Assembly (NCBI GenBank): GCA_002327905.1
Contig: DCUY01000033.1
Coordinates: 275-17,051, forward strand
Direction of reading: 5' to 3'
DNA: 16,777 bases
From: Caldifarciminota bacterium UBA2202
GTDB taxonomy: Bacteria; Hydrothermota; 32-111
Shown: in pieces, positions 15,240 through 16,777 of the stretch
Numbering within the stretch: position 1 is the first letter of the stretch
Layout of the letters: each line of letters opens with the position of its first letter
Notes under the pieces: generated by a model
The model's database searches: none
Told to the model about the DNA's origin: nothing
Seen by the model: only the letters and a program-made list of their open reading frames with translations
Program-made: the position numbers and the translations under genes

Positions 15240-16777
15240 TTATCTTGCTATAATAAGCTTGCCATTGAGAGAGTTTTTGGAATTATTAATCTTGAAGAAA
15301 TAGATTCCTGATGAAACCTTCTCATTGTTTGAATTTTTAAGATTCCATGAGACTTTATTCAAGCCGACCTTTGCTTCATTAAGAGATAAATCTGCAATTT
15401 TGTTGCCCATAAGCGAGTATATCTCAATGCTTATCTTTTCTTTTGACGGAGAATAAAGCATAAAGTCAAAGTTTGAATTCGGCTTTGCTATTAAGTTCAT
15501 TGATTGCAAAGAGAAATCATAAGCTCCTGCTTTATCATTAACTCCTGTGGGTCCTGTCGCAAATCCTATTGTGTAAGGAACCGACTTGACAATGCTTCTG
15601 TAACCCAGAGAGTCATAGAATACATCAAAATCGATGTAGTATGTCTGGTTGTATTTGAAGTCATCATGGAAAATAAATAATGAATCAAGAGTTTCATTGA
15701 AGAACATCATCAAGAGACCCGGGTCAGGATTGACTATTGCATCCATCCAAGAGAATGTGTCAACAGGTTCCGAGAATGCCACCTTCACAATTTTATCCAA
15801 AGAGACATTGACTTGTCTGTTGTAGGGGCTTGTAGATACAATATAAGGAGCGTAGACATCTCCGTATCCGGATAGGAGTCTGTATTTTTCAAATGGAGCA
15901 GGGTTTATTGCCGATGAACCTATTGTTCCCCCGTGCGCATAGAGCAAATCTCCTATGAGTCCGACAACATTTCCCTCTACACCCTGATTAAGCACGAATC
16001 CTATGTCATCCCATTCATCATTTTCAAAATCATACTGATATGCCATTGCAGAGAATGGTCCGCTCCAATTTCCTGATATATCTCCGCCTATGACATAGAC
16101 ATTTCCATTCTTTGTCACAATTGACGGATCCTTTCCGCCCACATCTGCAGGAGTGGCTGTAAGTGTCGTCCAAGGAGTTCCTCCGACAGTGTCAGCGGCC
16201 GGCTCATACTGGAAGAAATCATGATATCCCTGATAATCTCCGGTTATATAAGCATACTGTGTCTCGCCGGGATTGCCGTAAAACGGCGAACCGAGAAGAG
16301 TTCCGTGGCCGGGCGAATAAGTTGAAAGAGTTCTCCATGGTGTCCCGCCTACAGTGTCGGCCCTTACATCATATTCATACGCATAGTACATTCCTGTAAA
16401 AATGGCGGTATTTGGAGCTCCTCCGAGAATGTACATCTTTTCATTTACAACGCCGCCTCCGGCTCCTATCATTGCAACAGGAGAAAGTGTTCCCGTACCC
16501 CAGGTCGATGTGCGCAGATCATATATTTCAGTAGCATGAACAGCATTGAATGACATATCTCCGCCGTCTATAACAATAAGCTTGCTGTCAATGACTGCGC
16601 ATGCAGGAGTGAATCTCATTGTCGGCACAGACGTCAAAGTTGACCATCCGTTTATAGTGTCATATACCTGAACGAGATTAATCAAAGTTGAAGAATTCAA
16701 TCCTGATACAACATAAATTTTTCCTTCTGAATCAACGCATCTTCCCGCCCATTGAGTAGAGGTGGAAGTAGCAGGAT
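15240..16777 (-). CDS. Secreted Kelch-repeat protein with Ig-like and sorting domains (5' end missing)
   Basis: The reading frame is open to the right edge, so the N-terminus and signal peptide lie outside. The first in-window start-like codon, TTG at 16700, is not the real start, because 25 upstream codons continue the Kelch pattern (GKIYVVSG). About 511 residues are visible. Six Kelch-type blade strands are recognisable (GKIYVVSG, SKLIVIDGG, EKMYILGG, QYAYITGD, NVYVIGGD, LLYAHGG) within about 1-295. A SbsA-like bacterial Ig domain follows (about 308-407, APYIVSTSPYNRQVNVS...VKVAFSEPVD). A Por/FlgD-like sorting domain closes it (about 435-511, IEIYSLMGNKIADL...VSSGIYFFKI). Probably exported to the surface by type IX secretion; function otherwise unknown. 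Ends before a strong terminator. Confidence 0.82.
   Translation of the reverse strand, partial: PATSTSTQWAGRCVDSEGKIYVVSGLNSSTLINLVQVYDTINGWSTLTSVPTMRFTPACAVIDSKLIVIDGGDMSFNAVHATEIYDLRTSTWGTGTLSPVAMIGAGGGVVNEKMYILGGAPNTAIFTGMYYAYEYDVRADTVGGTPWRTLSTYSPGHGTLLGSPFYGNPGETQYAYITGDYQGYHDFFQYEPAADTVGGTPWTTLTATPADVGGKDPSIVTKNGNVYVIGGDISGNWSGPFSAMAYQYDFENDEWDDIGFVLNQGVEGNVVGLIGDLLYAHGGTIGSSAINPAPFEKYRLLSGYGDVYAPYIVSTSPYNRQVNVSLDKIVKVAFSEPVDTFSWMDAIVNPDPGLLMMFFNETLDSLFIFHDDFKYNQTYYIDFDVFYDSLGYRSIVKSVPYTIGFATGPTGVNDKAGAYDFSLQSMNLIAKPNSNFDFMLYSPSKEKISIEIYSLMGNKIADLSLNEAKVGLNKVSWNLKNSNNEKVSSGIYFFKINNSKNSLNGKLIIAR

Noticed and set aside
15240..16700. A complete 486-residue gene starting at TTG 16700
   Set aside because: There is no ribosome site, and the frame continues upstream with Kelch-like sequence; annotated instead as partial to the window edge.

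Overview
The window looks like chromosomal DNA from a bacterium of moderately low GC content (about 40% by eye). It has no rRNA, tRNA, CRISPR, insertion sequence or phage gene that I can see. Two secreted beta-propeller proteins end in a C-terminal sorting/FlgD-like beta domain of the kind used with type IX secretion. Together with the SPOR and FtsK proteins, this suggests a Gram-negative lineage in or near the Fibrobacteres-Chlorobi-Bacteroidetes group, possibly an uncultured candidate phylum such as WOR-3 or Cloacimonadota. The lineage is inferred from protein style only and is uncertain.

Layout. Bases 28-5478 (+) form an apparent operon behind a near-consensus sigma-70-type promoter: miaB (tRNA methylthiolation), a SPOR/TPR-like envelope protein, mutS (mismatch repair) and a secreted DUF4097-like protein, all joined by 4-base stop/start overlaps. 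It meets head-on, with no gap, a leftward group (10021-5479): M3-family oligoendopeptidase, FtsK-type DNA translocase, and a small secreted protein of unknown function. From 10081 rightward come recF and mntP, again overlapping by 4 bases. These converge on a leftward APC permease fused to a PTS EIIA-like domain (13541-11703). Divergent from it is a secreted seven-bladed propeller protein (13666-15066). After an intergenic block with two hairpins and a strong bidirectional terminator comes a leftward Kelch-repeat secreted protein (15240-16777) that runs off the right edge.

Themes. Most genes are housekeeping: tRNA modification, DNA repair (mutS, recF), chromosome segregation (ftsK), peptide turnover and metal/amino-acid transport. 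The features most worth a second look are: (1) ftsK, recF and the permease lack Shine-Dalgarno sequences, and their near-consensus promoters are placed so that transcription should begin at or within about 2 bases of the ATG, implying leaderless mRNAs beside neighbours with clear Shine-Dalgarno sites; (2) the transporter-EIIA fusion; (3) an enlarged linker between the FtsK motor and its gamma domain; (4) a palindrome of the TAGAGACGC...GCGTCTCTA type; (5) convergent gene pairs with 0 and 6 bases between stops. I found no convincing undescribed multi-gene system.
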